Shown here: piece by piece, positions 1 through 10,760 of the stretch
Numbering within the stretch: the first letter of the stretch is position 1
How the letters are laid out: each line of letters begins with the position of its first letter
Assembly (NCBI RefSeq): GCF_005239225.2
Contig: NC_133284.1
Coordinates: 50,500,697 to 50,564,696 of the forward strand
Length of the DNA: 64,000 bases
Direction: 5' to 3'
Origin: Populus alba
Taxonomy: Eukaryota > Streptophyta > Magnoliopsida > Malpighiales > Salicaceae
Position numbers and translations under genes: made by a program
The notes under the pieces: generated by a model
What the model was told of the DNA's origin: nothing
Database searches by the model: none
The model's input: the letters and a program-made list of their open reading frames with translations, nothing else

Positions 1-27
1 TATGCCATGCTTGAATTGGTTTTGCAG

Positions 28-129
28 GTATCTCAAGTAGCTGAGGGTTCCAGCACTGGTTGCTCCGTGCCAACCAGCACTTGTAGAACGTGGACCGTAT
101 ATAATGGGTGGAAAGAGGAAGAGGATTAG
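28..129 (+). CDS. C-terminal exon of a CNL resistance gene (gene A, partial)
   Basis: The window opens inside an intron that ends in a pyrimidine-rich AG at 26-27. The exon begins at 28 in phase 0 and codes for 33 residues beginning VSQVAEGSSTGCSVP, closed by TAG at 127-129. The same exon, with the same acceptor, ends gene B (29230) and pseudogene D (53403), so this is the last coding exon of a neighbouring CNL paralogue lying left of the window. The transcribed exon probably runs on to a GTAAAA donor at 913/914, as in the other copies, but it is interrupted after the stop by a TRIM element. The short C-terminal tail has no domain I recognise. Whether the rest of gene A is intact cannot be seen. 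Confidence 0.8.
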   Translation, partial: VSQVAEGSSTGCSVPTSTCRTWTVYNGWKEEED

Positions 130-132
130 TTT

Positions 133-323
133 TGTTGGGTATGCAACCAAAGTCCCACATTGGCTAGAAATGGGGAGGATCAAGGGTATATAAAGATGGA
201 CAAATATCTTCATTGGTATGAGGCCTTTTGGGGTATAGCTCAAAAGCAAATCCATGAGGGCTTAGGCCCAAAGTGGACAATATCATACCAATGTGGAGAT
301 AGGTGGTGTCCGTAGTCCCTACA
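133..323 (+). repeat. 5' LTR of the TRIM
   Basis: 191 bp, TG at the start and CA at the end. A TATA-like stretch (TATATAAA, 187-194) could serve as the element's promoter. It differs from the 3' copy in a C/T change after ATCT, two changes near 239-245, and one in the last five bases. Confidence 0.95.
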
Positions 324-325
324 AG

Positions 326-338
326 TGGTATCAGAGCC
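326..338 (+). other. Primer-binding site of the TRIM (initiator tRNA-Met)
   Basis: TGGTATCAGAGCC lies three bases after the 5' LTR and is the standard plant LTR-retrotransposon site complementary to the 3' end of initiator tRNA-Met. Confidence 0.92.
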
Positions 339-448
339 TTGCCCCGGAGTTAGCCATGATGGATGAATCCTCGGAATGCCGAACAAAAGGTGGTGGGCCC
401 CCCAAGCAAATCACGTGCAATCCGTGGATCAGCTCTTGGATAGGCGGT

Positions 449-589
449 GTGCTCCAGGTGCTTCACGGACGTGTCCTGGCTCCAACACGGTGAAGAGGAG
501 TTGACCTAGAAAGAGCAAAACTCTCAAATCAGGTAGTGCTCTCCGGATGCTTCATGGACGTGTCCTGACCCCAACACGGTGAAGTGGAG
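449..589 (+). repeat. Imperfect tandem repeat inside the TRIM
   Basis: Two roughly 52-54 bp copies (449-500 and 536-589) share the core GGACGTGTCCTG and CCAACACGGTGAAG. The copies are 87 bp apart and differ at several positions. No role is known; this is an internal duplication of the TRIM interior. Confidence 0.8.
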
Positions 590-663
590 AATGAAGAATC
601 ATGGTTGATAGAGAGTGGACGGATAAATGATCGTTTGAGGGGAGGCTCGGTGGTCCTTTGTTT

Positions 664-673
664 GAGGGGAGGA
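664..673 (+). other. Polypurine tract of the TRIM
   Basis: GAGGGGAGGA directly precedes the 3' LTR and would prime plus-strand DNA synthesis. A near-copy (GAGGGGAGG) lies about 27 bp upstream at 637-645. Confidence 0.85.
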
Positions 674-674
674 T

Positions 675-865
675 TGTTGGGTATGCAACCAAAGTCCCAC
701 ATTGGCTAGAAATGGGGAGGATCAAGGGTATATAAAGATGGACAAATATCTCCATTGGTATGAGGCCTTTTGGGGTATAGCCCAAGAGCAAATCCATGAG
801 GGCTTAGGCCCAAAGTGGACAATATCATACCAATGTGGAGATAGGTGGTGTCCGTAGTCCCAACA
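675..865 (+). repeat. 3' LTR of the TRIM
   Basis: 191 bp, TGTTGGG to CAACA, followed at once by the target duplication AGTTT. It has the same internal TATA-like stretch as the 5' copy. Confidence 0.95.
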
Positions 866-1590
866 AGTTTGGCATTGGAATTTGAAAAACATGCTACTAA
901 TTCATTCTTCCAGGTAAAATGGCTGCAACTATTTATTTTATATCCTTCTTTAAATCAACAAATACGAGATGCCTGGATAATCTTTGTCCTTGATGTTTGC
1001 ATTAGGTTGGTTGGTTACCTATTTCATGATCAACTCGACATTGGTGGGAAGTAATTCCAGCTGTTTCATTAGCTGCAACAATTTGTTTTATTTCATGTGT
1101 TTGTTGTGTGAACTTCCAGAAATAAGAGTAATGTCATGTAATGTTATGTGTTTAGTAATTTATTGTGCGAACTTCCAGAAATGTTTACTCATTTGTGTGC
1201 TTATTGTCTGAACCTTCAAAAGCATAATGTTTACTCATTTGTTAATGTGTGGATTCTCATTCTCCTTATTTTGATGTTCTATTTCTATTACGGATTCTTT
1301 ATATGGTTAACTTGTTATTATGCGTATCGTACAATAATATGGTCTCTACATGAATATATATATATACACACACATGTGAATGAGTGACATGTCATATTAC
1401 CATACCAGTAAGATTATATAAAATAATAAATCAAAGGCATCAATGAAAAAGAAATCACGTTTCTATTTATTTAGGCTGTCTAAAGCTGAACTTACTAGAT
1501 TAATTTTATCACACACAACAATTAGTCCATTAAATATGGACTATTGTTGAAAAAACATGCTAAATACAACATAATAAGCAACTTCTACCC
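866..1590 (+). other. 3' UTR and downstream region of gene A
   Basis: A GTAAAA splice-donor-like site follows CAG at 911-913. From about 914 to 1400 the sequence matches, block for block, the regions after gene B (29363-29880) and gene D (53478-53940), including the ATTAGGTTGGTTGG stretch near 1000-1015. It therefore belongs to the duplicated gene unit and probably holds a 3' UTR with an intron. From 1400 to 1590 it matches 53930-54100. Several short ORFs here are not conserved in frame between copies and are not called. Confidence 0.6.
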
Positions 1591-1934
1591 AAAAAAGTGA
1601 GGAACAAGTGCCTCATGGGGATAAACCTCGTAAGGGACAAAGTTAGCACAGTGGTGAACTACATAAAATATTATTCAAGGGCTTTATCCTTGTGGAGATA
1701 TATCTTAGAAGCTATCAATCAACGGAATAATACAACTCACATGCCCGATGCCTTATTGATTGAGAAATTGGATAAGAATTTTGTGAGATTATAATGAAAG
1801 CTTCACGGCCTCTTATAATAACAAGAATTCCCCTTTCTTTATTTATGAGTGAGATTGCTGGGCTCTCATGTCCCATTTCAATAATACTTGTGTAAAACCG
1901 ACTTGTATCTAATAAGTAGAGTAGTTCATGAAAC

Positions 1935-2340
1935 TTGATCAAAGAAATTCTTTTTTGTAATTTCACAAAGGCTCGTCCGATGCAAAAAGGGGTGGAATCT
2001 GATGATTGTTGTGTTCATTGTGGAGCTGTTGGGGAGTCTCGTGAACATGTACTGGTCCATTGTTCTTATTCAAACACGGATGACAAGCAATGTTGCTTGA
2101 TGAGAATTTGTTGTTAAAATTTGCAGTCACAATCTGGGCTATTTGGATTAGGAGAAACGAACAGGTAAGAAACAATTATTCCTTCTCGTCCTATAGAGCT
2201 GTTCAAGCAGGTCTGAACTTTCTCTCTAGCTGGTCCGCTTCTCGGTTTACACCATGTGCCTCCAATAAGTATATGTTCAAGGCTCATTCTCCATTTGGAG
2301 GGGCGAGAGTATTAAACTTCATGATTAAGATATTATTTGG
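1935..2340 (+). pseudogene. Decayed LINE (non-LTR retrotransposon) ORF2 3' fragment
   Basis: Two short frames, shifted against each other near 2090-2115, give a zinc-binding signature typical of plant LINE reverse transcriptases (CVHCGAVGESREHVLVHC, about 2010-2063) followed by the AIWAIWIRRNEQVRN stretch usual just after it (about 2125-2170). In LINEs this C-terminal zinc-binding domain follows the reverse transcriptase. No reverse transcriptase catalytic motif remains upstream, and the reading frame is broken, so this is a dead fragment. Its downstream tail (2275-2720) recurs at 37300-37660 and 37740-38280, so the remnant has been copied along with the cluster. Confidence 0.65.
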
Positions 2341-2399
2341 TTATTATTTTGAGATAAAAAAATATAAAGATAATGAAAATATAAAAATTATTTAAAAAA

Positions 2400-3000
2400 A
2401 ATTATTCAAAAAAAAATTATTTTATGTAGTTATTTTCGTCTTCACCATCTAACACATTTTAATTCATCACTCCTGTATTTATTCATTTTGTTCTAAAATA
2501 CTAATTAAATACAACCTAATTTTTAAATTTGAGTTTATAAAAAAAGATATAAATATCACAACATAGGATAAAAGTTTTAAGAATAAACACTTACAATAAT
2601 AATAATAATAATTAATAAAACCTTTCCAAATTTGTGCTATAAAAGACAAAATAAAAATAACCTCAACAAATCTAGTACTAATTTTACATTGAACCTTGAA
2701 CTTTTCAAATTGCATTTTCCTTTTCAATATTTTGTTCCAAATTGCATTTTCCCTTTCATTTTTTTTGTACATTGATTGATTGGTTGATTGAATGGTACAG
2801 TCCTCATTTTCATTTACTTTTGAAAATACACAAAAAATCACTTTCAAGTTTCAAGTTACTAAACGACGTGCAGCTCAATCAATGCCTTCATTGCCTACAG
2901 CCTTTAAAAAATCAACTTATTAGCTAGTTTCGTCCTTGGCTCGTTTAGAACGACATCCACCCGAATGCTTGACATGTGGCACTTGAAGATCAGAATAAGA
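2400..3000. repeat. Intergenic module shared with 30930-31440 and 38000-38290
   Basis: AT-rich spacer including a short AAT run (about 2595-2615). A recognisable stretch at 2690-2950 (ACGACGTGCAGCTCAA, TTCGTCCTTGGCTCG) is repeated at 31225-31440. It contains no convincing gene. Confidence 0.55.
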
Positions 3001-3900
3001 GAATGTTGGATGTTCACTTAATCTTTTAATTCTAGAAATTTTTAAAAAAAATTAGCTACAATGATTGCTAGGTGATATCTAAGTAAGTTAAAAAGACTAA
3101 GGTCTAGTGTGCTAAGATGATAAGTAGTTGTTACTTGCAAATTTGATAGATGTGGGTATTCTTAAATGCTTCAGTAAGAATTCATACAGAGAAAAAAAAT
3201 ACAATGATATTTCAAAGAGATAAACTCTAAAAATATATATACTAACATTACTAAGAATGAAGATATTATGAACCTTGAACTTTGAAGATTCATTGAGTAT
3301 TTATAACTTACAAGTCTTGTCTTTTGTGAAGAGGAGAAGTTGAAAAGTAATTTTATTCTTGTGGTATTTTGAGTTGTATTTCATTCAAAATAAAATATTG
3401 AGAAACTCATGTGGGGTTTTAAAAAAAATTAATTTGATTGTTGTGGTATTTTGAGTTGTATTTCACTCAAAATAATAGTATTGATTCAATATAAAATATT
3501 GAGAGGCCTATCATAGTAGGCTGCCTATGTGGGATCTTAAAAAAAATAATTTCATTTTTATGGTATTTTAAATTATATTTTACTCAAAATAATATATATA
3601 TTGAATCAATATAAAATATTAAAAAACCTGCCTGCAGTCTTGAAAATTTTTTGAATGGAGAGGTATGCTTAAACGAGTTACTTGAGTTTATTATGAGTGA
3701 AAAATAGATTCATTAATGCTACATATCCACATATATTACCTAAACCTACACACATTGGATTCAAAAAATGCACTAAAGCCCATAAAGATGCTGGGATGTA
3801 TGCCAAATAAGGTATATGGGTCAAGGCAGCGTCTGCATTCAAGGGCAGTTAAGCTTTGGGAGGATTTTTTATCCCATTAAATTTTGGTCTATATTGACTA
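3000..3900. repeat. Diverged dispersed repeat (copy also at 31560-32070)
   Basis: Stretches such as ATTTATAACTTACAAGT and GGTCAAGGCAGCG, in the same order and at similar spacing, recur at 31800-32070. Three near-copies of a TGGTATTTTGAGTTGTATTT unit with poly-A/T sit between 3358 and 3600. It could be an old LTR remnant, but I find no LTR ends and no coding sequence. Confidence 0.45.
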
Positions 3901-4640
3901 ATTATTTATGGTGAAGTGATAATCACTTCTTTTGTTCTAGTGGAATTCTTGATGTTTAGGTTGGGAATAAATTTAGCTCCTCTTGTTTACCTAAAAATTA
4001 AAGGAAAGTAGCTGAAATATCTTCTTCTAAATTCTTTAACTTTGCTTTCATATTGAATTTATGAAAATGTTATCTTTTTTATATTGTTAAAATGATGTCA
4101 AGTCTTAAAGACTGTTAGCCATGTGTTCCTAATTAACTTTTGATTTTTTGTATTATACCTCATACATAATTGCTGGAATATAAAATAATTTATTTTTTAT
4201 TCATGTTTGCTTTCTATCTACTGTACATGCAAAAGTTTATCTTATATTACTTTTAACTAAACATATTTTTTTAAAAAACCCAACTAAAAGTGTTTTTGTT
4301 AAATTTATTTTTTTAAATCGCAACTATAAAAGCTATCATTATTGTATGTTTGGTAACGTAGTGTAGATCATGCTTTTATAAAAATGATTTTCAATTGAAA
4401 ATACATTAAAATAATTTTTTTTCAATTAAAAAAAAACACTTCAAAATCATTAAAAATACTTAAAAAATTAAATTAACAACATTAATTTAATATTTTTAAA
4501 AAATCAAATACAATTTAAAAAGTAATTAATTTAAATCAAAAAAATTAAATTAACGAGCTTTTCCTTTATTTGAAAGGGAAGGGCTAAACGATATTTTTGC
4601 ATTTTCTTTGCACAATGTGATTATTTAATTACCCTTGTAA
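3900..4640. other. AT-rich spacer with a MITE-like stretch
   Basis: No gene is seen. Between about 4340 and 4560 the sequence has the pattern of a common Salicaceae short AT-rich transposon: GTTTGGTAACG start, a run of the type GAAAATACATTAAAATAA, then a long A/T tract with ATTAATTTAAA blocks. Terminal inverted repeats and target duplication could not be delimited. Confidence 0.35.
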
Positions 4641-5790
4641 AACAAAGAAAATCACTTGGATCTAGGGGCTTATTAGTCTTTGACTTGATTTTTCAACAAG
4701 TATGTTACTTCATTGTCCTTGAAAATTTAAAAATAATTATCTGACTCCGAGGCTCTTTTATCATTTAGATGTGGTCATTTAGTAGTTATTGGGTGTTATT
4801 GAAGACAATAAGAAAATTTGGAAAATAAGAAAATTAAATTAAAAAAAATAGAATCAAGTGAACAATGTTTGCAACCTCTGAACGATGTGTGCGGCGTCAT
4901 CCAATACCCAAAACGGTGATTCCAGGGAGGCTTCTGAAGGATCTCAATGTCCCCCTACAAATCAATGACGCTTGTAGCACTATAGCGGTTGGTGTGACAT
5001 TTGTGGCCTTTTGTTTTTTTTTTTCTTTTCCCCTCTCTCCTACTCGATTTTTGTGTTGGGATTAAAAAATTAAATCAGTCCCTAAAGTTTATCATACTTA
5101 TGATTTCATCCATATTATCTTTATTATAATTTTTTAAATTTAGAATACTTTATGAAATTATGTGAAATCATGTGGTTTTTTCAATTTCATCATTGTTCTC
5201 TTTGTTGCCTTTTTTTTTTTTTTTAGAATGGCCTACTAAATTAAGAATTGTTTTTAGTTTTAGATGGTTTTCACAATTTTTTTTTTACCTTGCAAGATTT
5301 TTTTATTATGTCATCCTCCAACATTTAAATAGTCAGGTCTTTAGCTTTTTAGTTGAGTCCGGGTCTAAAATTTAACGGTTTGTTGGTTTAAGAAATTGAC
5401 CCCGGTTTCTTTGTTTTTTTTTTCCTTTTTTTTTTTCCATCCTCCAATAATTTGTTGTTTTTTAATTCACTTTATATGGTATTTTTTAGTCTTTTTTAAA
5501 ATAACGCAGGTTGCCTTGGTTTTTTTTTTTTTTTTTGTCTTTGTTGAATTTAGTTTTTTATGAAGGAATTTTATTTTTAAATTGAATTAAATTGATTGAT
5601 TTCATCTTCCAACATTTATTTTTTTAGGTGTTAAGCTCCTACGTTGAGCCTGAGTCAAGAATGTAATGGATTGCGGGTTTGAGAGTTTAACCCGAGTTTA
5701 TAGGGTTCACTCAAGCTTCTTTGGTGTTTTGTTTCTTTTTTAAGCTCTTTTCTTTTTTCATATTTCAACCTCTAACATTCTTTTTATGTT
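4640..5790. repeat. Repeat block X, copy 1 (with truncated start of block P)
   Basis: Low-complexity T-rich sequence aligned along its length with 13440-14560 (anchors GTGATTCCAGGGAGGCTTC at 4916 and 13681, and ATCAATGACGC at 4961 and 13729). The end (5525-5790) is the beginning of block P, cut off at about 5790. A 66-codon ORF at 4865 is not maintained in the other copy and is not called a gene. The block looks like an unclassified dispersed repeat. Confidence 0.6.
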
Positions 5791-6400
5791 TTTTTTAATT
5801 GGTATCTCCCTTAAATATTAAACAAATATAACCTAAATAACCTAATTTTTTTCATTTAATTTCTTTCTCTTAAAGTATTTGATTATTACAAGGATAAAAG
5901 TTAAAAAAACAAAAGGCACCCACACACCTACATGATAAATCGGCTATAAATTACAAAATCAAAATAACCTCAGCCAACATTAATTACTACAAATTAATTT
6001 TAAAATTGGATTTGTTTGACTTATATCTAAAAAATATTAATCTGAATTTATTCCTATAAAAAATATGTGAGCAGAGTATTTCATGAAACCTAATAAAAAT
6101 AAGAGTCTTCTTCAATATATATTTGTTTTTTATCATCATTTGTAAATCTTGATAGAAAAAATGAGGGATGTATTTCTCATGCCTCATCACTCCTATATTT
6201 GTTTATTATATCCTAAAATACTAACTAAGAACAACCTAATTTTTAAATCTGAATTTTTTAAAAGCATTTAATTATCATAACATGTGAATAAAAATTTGTG
6301 CTCCAAATGACAAAATAAAAATAACCTCAACAAACATGATTAGTACTAATTAATTTTTACATTAATCCACAAGCAAGTTGTCAACAGTTGGAGGGAAGAA
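5790..6400. other. AT-rich spacer, relic of the LINE-tail module
   Basis: Fragments match the 1590-2600 and 37200-38280 regions: TTTCATGAAAC near 6080, AAATGAGGGATGTATTTCTC near 6161, and AAAATAACCTCA at about 5961 and 6319. No gene is seen. Confidence 0.4.
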
Positions 6401-7435
6401 CATGTGCTGTCAAATTTATGGAAGGTTTATTTAATCAAACTCTTGGTTAATACCAGTCAATAAAAAGATAAAAAGAAGGGAGAGAGAGCGCTTAAAAGTA
6501 GAAACACCATGAGCTTAAATTAACCAACGAGTTGACTGGTATATCTGAGAGGTTTTCAAGGAAGCCAACAAGTGGATTGGCTCAGCAAATACCATGAAAG
6601 GTTACTGGTATTTCTTGGAGGTTTTCAAGGAAAGCAAGAAGAGGATTGGCCCTCACACAGATCATTATAATTGTATATTTGTGCTAATTGTCAGGAGGTC
6701 CGCTCTTGACAGAAAAAATAAAAAAAAGGAATACAGAAACCATCGCCAGTGTGAACAGCTTCCTGTTGTTCATATTTTAGGAATTTCCCCTAAGAATCCT
6801 CGTGTACTTATCCCGAGTTATTTAAATGTTTGTCTCTAGCTACTGGGGAGCACCGCCATGAAAAGTTGTGTTAGTGCCTTTGCGCTTCATGGATTTCTAA
6901 CATATAATCATCCGACTCAGATAAAATATGCCAAGAATCAGTCCCACTCTCCACTACCAAATCATTCTTTATTGATGATGTTTGGACAGTACTGCGGAAG
7001 AAGATGAAGTTCTAGAATCTAAATTATATTTCTATCGCAAAACCATATATCAAATCGATGTATGGACAAGTGAATTCGCATCAGAATCCTATGCAACTTT
7101 TCAAACGTGCAGCTAACTCTAAATTATATTTCTATCGCAAAACCATATACCAATCTTCAGCTTATTTTGAAATTCAACAGTTTTAGAAAACAATATAGCC
7201 CTGAAGTCCAGCTTTAGGTGCATGTTTTCTGCCTTTTGCACATATTTAAAACAATCGCATTATCAGTATGAACAAAAAGTCGCATTATCTTCTCTCTTTT
7301 CTCCAAATATTTGACACACGGGAAAAATAAAACTAGTTGTTAATCTATAGCATACCTAAAACCATCATCTTTGCGTAAAAGTACACCAATCATACTAAAA
7401 CATCCTGATACTTTATCAAATAGATAATAAATTTA
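6400..7435. repeat. Repeat block Y, copy 1
   Basis: Aligned with 11250-12690. Unlike the surrounding sequence it is not low-complexity. Near its start a roughly 68-bp direct repeat contains two GAGGTTTTCAAGGAA-type units (about 6536-6583 and 6604-6650). An 81-codon ORF at 6594-6839 has no recognisable domain and is not matched in the other copy. The minus-strand exon-like segments are listed separately. Confidence 0.6.
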
Positions 7436-7440
7436 TATCT
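6870..7440 (-). pseudogene. Exon-like fragment set on the minus strand, copy 1 (origin unknown)
   Basis: On the minus strand, segments with coding-like composition match better-preserved ones in copy 2 (12085-12655): one ending at about 7375 at a TTTTAG/GTATGC donor, and one starting at about 7011 after a TTCTAG acceptor that reads VVESGTDSWHILSESDDY. The middle segment is broken here by a roughly 31-bp local duplication (7019-7049 repeated at 7119-7149), and a stop truncates the last segment. I do not recognise the parent gene. It may be a gene fragment captured by a transposon and copied with block Y. Confidence 0.35.
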
Positions 7441-8795
7441 TCCAACATTTAATTATTTAGGTTTTGAGCTCCTGCATTGAGCTTGGATCAGAATTTAATG
7501 AATTGCGAGTTTCAGACTTAATTAACCCGAGTTTATAGGGTTCACTCGGGCTTCTTTGGTGTTTTGTTTTTTTTTTTTTAATCTCTTTTCTTTTTTTTTA
7601 TTTCAACCTATAACATTTTTTTTTTTACTCTTTTTTTATAGAATTTATCTTTGTTTTTTAAAATAACAAGGGTTGCCTCAAAGTTTTTTTCTTTCAATCT
7701 TTGTTAAATTTTGCTTCTTTAAAAGGATATTTTTAATTAAATTAATTTTTTAAATTTCATCCTCTTGTATTTAAATTGAGGCAATACATGAGAGAATTTT
7801 GTTTTTTTAATTAAGTTTTTTGAAAATTGGTATATTTTTTTACCTTTTTTTTTCTATAGAGTTATCCTGATATTATATCTCAAGTCATTGATTCAACAGA
7901 TTTACCAAGTTTGACTTATGTTTTTTTTTCATTTCTTTTCTTTTCTTTTTATCTCAAGTCAATGATCAAAATCTTCAATTTAAAAAAAAATGCATCGTTA
8001 ATAGTGTTTTTTTACTTGGTTTTTTTTTTTTCTAAATCTATATTTTCATATTTCAACATTTACTTTATTAGAGACCGGGTTTAATGATTTATTATGGTTT
8101 GCTTTATATATGGTTAGTTCAGTTTCTTTACACTATAAACTAAAAGAGGTGGTGAATTCACTATTCATTTTAATAATGTTTTTTTAATTTTGTTTTTTGT
8201 TTTCTAAATCTATATATTATTTCCCTAATTTCATATTTAAACATTTAGTTTATTGGAGGCTAGGCTTAATAATTTATCATAGTTTGCTTTATATATGGTT
8301 AGCTAAGTCTAATAACTCGTATTACGGAATTGACGAGTTAGCTCATTTTTTTTTTGTCTTTTTATAATTGGTATTTTTTCAATTTTATCATTCAATACTA
8401 GGTTGATTATGAATTAAGCTTCATGATTTTATTTTGGTTTGTTTTTTATGAGGTTATCCTGATTTTTATGACTCAGCTCACGTGTTTTGTGAATTAAGTC
8501 GTGAAGACTCAAGTCTTTTATTATATAATATTTTTAGATTGATTTTTTTTTTATCAATTTCAACCTTTAACAATAAGTTTATTGAAAATTAAGATTTATA
8601 ATTTGTTTTGATTTATTTTTTTATAAATTTATCACAATCTCGTGATCTTGGTTGCGAGTTTGGCAAGTTAATCTAGGTTAAGATTCACGCTATTTTTTTT
8701 TGTTTACTTTCTATGAAAAGTTAAAATAGTTTAGTAATAAAATTAATATAAAAAATAAATTGGGTGCAAAATTGATAACACCCATGTAGTTTAAT

Positions 8796-8829
<34 letters not shown>

Positions 8830-10390
8830 AAAGCTATCATTTTGAAAGTTTTATTAAAAAGTCATATTTTTACCAATCATTAAGATTGTGTTTTGATCCA
8901 TAAAATCAATTAATTTAATTTAAGCTAATTTTTACATGATTTAATTTAAAACTTGAGTTAGATAAAAAAACAAACTAAATTATAAAATTAACTTATTAAA
9001 TCAATAATATAATTAAAAGATTCTTCATGCTTTTAATACTTTTTTACATTTAAAAACAATTATCCAATGAATAACAGTTCAATAAACTAGCTGAACTACT
9101 TCATGAACGATATGTTTTAAATTAGCAATTAAAATATCAAAGGATTTATGGGACACTCCAAATGATATTAATTTGTAAAATACTTAATTTTTTAGGTAAT
9201 TGTAACATAAATCCTTAATTGAAAAATCAAAATAATTTAGTAATAAAATTAATATAAAAAATAAATTGGGTGCAAAATTGATAACACCCATGTAGTTCGA
9301 TGGTATATATATATATATATATTTTAAAAGCTATTATTTTTAAAAATTTTATTAAAAATTAAGTCATGTTTTTACCTGTTATTAAAATTATATTTTAATT
9401 CATAAAATTAATCAATTTAATTTAAGCTAACTTTTACATGATTTAATTAGAAAGTTAGATAAAAAAACTAAATTGCATGATTTTATAATTAACTTATTAA
9501 ACTAGATTTAATAATATAATTAAAAGATTCTTCAAATTTTACATGATTTAATTAGAAAGGTAGATAGAAACTAGATCATAAGACACTAACGTCAGATGAA
9601 CTACTTAATGATTGATATGCTGTAAATGAGCAATTAAAATATCAAATGATTTCTAGTGTACTCCCAAGATGTTTAATTATTAGAGGTTAATTTTAGTTCC
9701 CTGATATCTTCTGATTGTTGTTGGTTGTAGATTTCCTACTTCTTCCACCTTGATGACTGCTATTCATATCAAAGGATTTGCAAACTACTACATGTTTTCT
9801 TCTTCTTCTTTTTTTTAAGTTGAAAATTCGGTTGAACCAACTAGATCTGATCTAGATTTAATCCACTTAAAATTAAAAAAAAAAAAAAAAACAAACGCTT
9901 CTTTAATAAAATTAATTAATCTAAATTGAGGCAATAATCCAATAACCCATGAATTCAAAGTATGTTTAGGAGTGTGATACTAGTTGATTTTCAAAGTATT
10001 TTTTGTTTGAAAATACATCACAATAATATATATTTTTTAAAAAAATAATTTTTAACATCAACACATCAAAATAAAAAAAAAACATATTAAAAACTATTAA
10101 TTTAAAACAAACAAATAAATAAATAAAATTTAGTTTTGTAAAAAAATACTTGTGAAATATCTAAGTAATCATTCAAATTATTTTATTTTTTAAAATGAAA
10201 AAAAAAGTCGCGCACGAGAGAACCTTTGTTATTAATATAACATGCAAACTTCTTAAAACATTATTAATGTAATCATTATTGACCATTATATTACTGTCCT
10301 CGTGAAAATTAATGAAAGGGAATTGACATCTTCTCACTTGTGCATATTATTCTTAAATTTATTTTTTTGTCATTATCTTTATATTATGCG
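7436..10390. repeat. Repeat block P, copy 1
   Basis: About 3 kb of T-rich then A-rich sequence with no gene. It aligns over nearly its full length with 14420-17272 and 41180-43600, and in part with 12660-13228, 32080-32480, 38900-39790 and 21580-22240. It includes an internal tandem duplication of about 506 bp (anchors TTTAGTAATAAAATTAATAT at 8730 and 9236), a TA microsatellite, and a MITE-like stretch at about 9960-10140. I cannot assign it to a transposon class; no ends or coding domains are visible. Confidence 0.6.
8798..8827. repeat. TA microsatellite in block P
   Basis: About 15 TA units after CCCATGTAGTTTAATGG. The same flank carries shorter or longer TA runs at 9304-9322, 15774-15801 and about 16280-16288, so the repeat length has diverged among the duplicated blocks. 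Confidence 0.9.
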
Positions 10391-10760
10391 TTTTATCATA
10401 ATTATGTCATAAATTTGCATTTTTGGGGTAATTGCTGCTTTAAACTCGTAAGTGTAAACTATTTTGTTTCAATGTATTCGTTACAACGATGGTATGCTAT
10501 CTTTCACTAATGAAATTCTTTTTATTGGTTTTGAGAAGGGAAAAAAAAGTATTTCTCTCTTGTTTTATGGAAAAAGCACAGATATCTATGAACTATTAAA
10601 AAAAGATAGACATTCCCGTTACATAATAATCGAGGAAATGAGTGTGTAAAATTAAGGTAATAAAATTGAAACCAAATCAGCTTCATTAGATAAAGCTATT
10701 GTGTAAATCAGTGACACTTTTACCCAAATTAAATAAGTGTTCGAATATGTAATAAAGTAA
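10390..10760 (+). promoter_or_regulatory. Orphan copy of the CNL upstream module
   Basis: This matches the region directly upstream of genes B (23520-23830), D (44660-44960) and E (57850-58110): GGGGTAATTGCTGCTTTAAACTC, then GTATGCTATCTTTCACTAATG, then TTTATGGAAAAAGCACA. No NB-LRR sequence follows. A 61-codon ORF at 10464 lies across it but is broken in the other copies. It is probably what is left of a former gene unit. Confidence 0.55.

Larger units (their letters stand above)
133..865 (+). mobile_element. Complete TRIM (terminal-repeat retrotransposon in miniature) in the gene A 3' UTR
   Basis: Two 191-bp direct repeats (133-323 and 675-865) start with TGTTGGG, end with CA, and differ at four positions by my count. 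A primer-binding site complementary to initiator tRNA-Met lies 3 nt inside the 5' repeat, and a purine tract abuts the 3' repeat. The element is flanked by the 5-bp duplication AGTTT (128-132 and 866-870). The 351-bp interior has no coding capacity, so it is non-autonomous and needs proteins from another LTR element. Removing it gives back the exon sequence seen in paralogue B (29310-29345). The low LTR divergence points to fairly recent insertion, three bases after the stop codon. Confidence 0.95.

Noticed and set aside
4865..5065. 66-codon ORF in block X
   Set aside because: The second copy (13627-13830) has frame-breaking changes, and the ORF runs into poly-T sequence.
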